NCBI RefSeq assembly: GCF_042477335.2
Contig: NC_091263.1
Location: 71,418,501-71,482,500, forward strand
Direction: 5' to 3'
Length of the DNA: 64,000 nucleotides
DNA from: Ovis canadensis
Lineage: Eukaryota; Chordata; Mammalia; Artiodactyla; Bovidae
Part shown: positions 63,921-64,000 of the stretch, piece by piece
Layout of the letters: each line of letters opens with the position of its first letter
How positions within the stretch are numbered: position 1 is the first letter of the stretch
Position numbers and translations under genes: made by a program
Notes under the pieces: model-generated
Database searches by the model: none
Seen by the model: the letters and a program-made list of their open reading frames with translations, nothing else
Told to the model about the DNA's origin: nothing

Positions 63921-64000
63921 AGAAGGGATTTCTGCCAAGATTCTGACTTAAAGCCCACATCCCTCTGTCTGCACCATGCTAATGGAAAGGCCTTTGCCCT

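Larger units (their letters stand above)
61001..64000 (+). other. TIMP4 intron 3 (continues past window)
   Basis: Three kilobases without a TIMP4 exon. It holds Bov-tA copies at 61246-61463 and 62101-62317, an L2 fragment split by BovB (62985-63600) and a MIR near 63750-63920. The remainder is unique. Confidence 0.6.

Noticed and set aside
61001..64000. Search for TIMP4 exons 4 and 5
   Set aside because: No open segment resembling the expected GQ..LSDGKVF or CYTVPC blocks with splice sites was found. They most likely lie beyond the window edge, so no pseudogene claim is made.

Overview
This is mammalian, almost certainly bovid (cattle, sheep or goat type) nuclear DNA. Spliced exons with canonical GT-AG borders, MIR/L2/L1 fossils and a Tigger remnant show a placental mammal. 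Many tRNA-Glu-derived Bov-tA SINEs, Bov-A units and BovB (RTE) retrotransposon pieces point to ruminants. No bacterial, phage, CRISPR or plasmid features are present.

The window carries the synapsin II / TIMP4 nested locus. SYN2 runs on the minus strand. Its last eight coding exons lie between 27793 and 56655 (the end of the ATP-grasp C domain, then domains G, H and E). Its earlier exons lie beyond the right edge. The two classical 3' ends are both legible. IIa splices 34488 to 30627 to 27928 and stops at 27793, with tandem poly(A) signals near 27025-27054. IIb reads through the domain G donor into a short unique tail that stops at 34420, with a likely poly(A) signal at 32151. The in-frame lengths (326 and 220 residues in the window) fit the known full lengths of IIa and IIb.

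TIMP4 lies on the plus strand inside the SYN2 intron to the right of exon 56593-56655. Exons 1-3 (58819-58957, 60368-60465, 60886-61000) are present and intact. Exons 4-5 are off the right edge. A compact GC-box / inverted CCAAT / TATA-like promoter precedes exon 1. The antisense TIMP-in-synapsin arrangement is an ancient, conserved synteny.

Region by region: 1-27000 is intergenic DNA downstream of SYN2, dominated by L1, HAL1-like, BovB and SINE insertions, with no gene that I can support; 27000-27792 is the IIa 3'UTR; 27793-56655 holds SYN2 exons and introns; 56656-64000 is the SYN2 intron hosting TIMP4.

I found no new gene system. The most unusual signals are structural: a perfect 194-bp tandem duplication across a BovB boundary (51621-52008), a templated insertion with an inverted piece inside an L1 (7113-7268), a hairpin at a BovB 5' truncation point (22837-22865), a 25-bp tandem repeat beside the isoform-deciding SYN2 acceptor, and an intronic G-quadruplex-type run on the SYN2 sense strand (30247-30280). 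Repeat names rest on recognition by eye, without a repeat-masking search.
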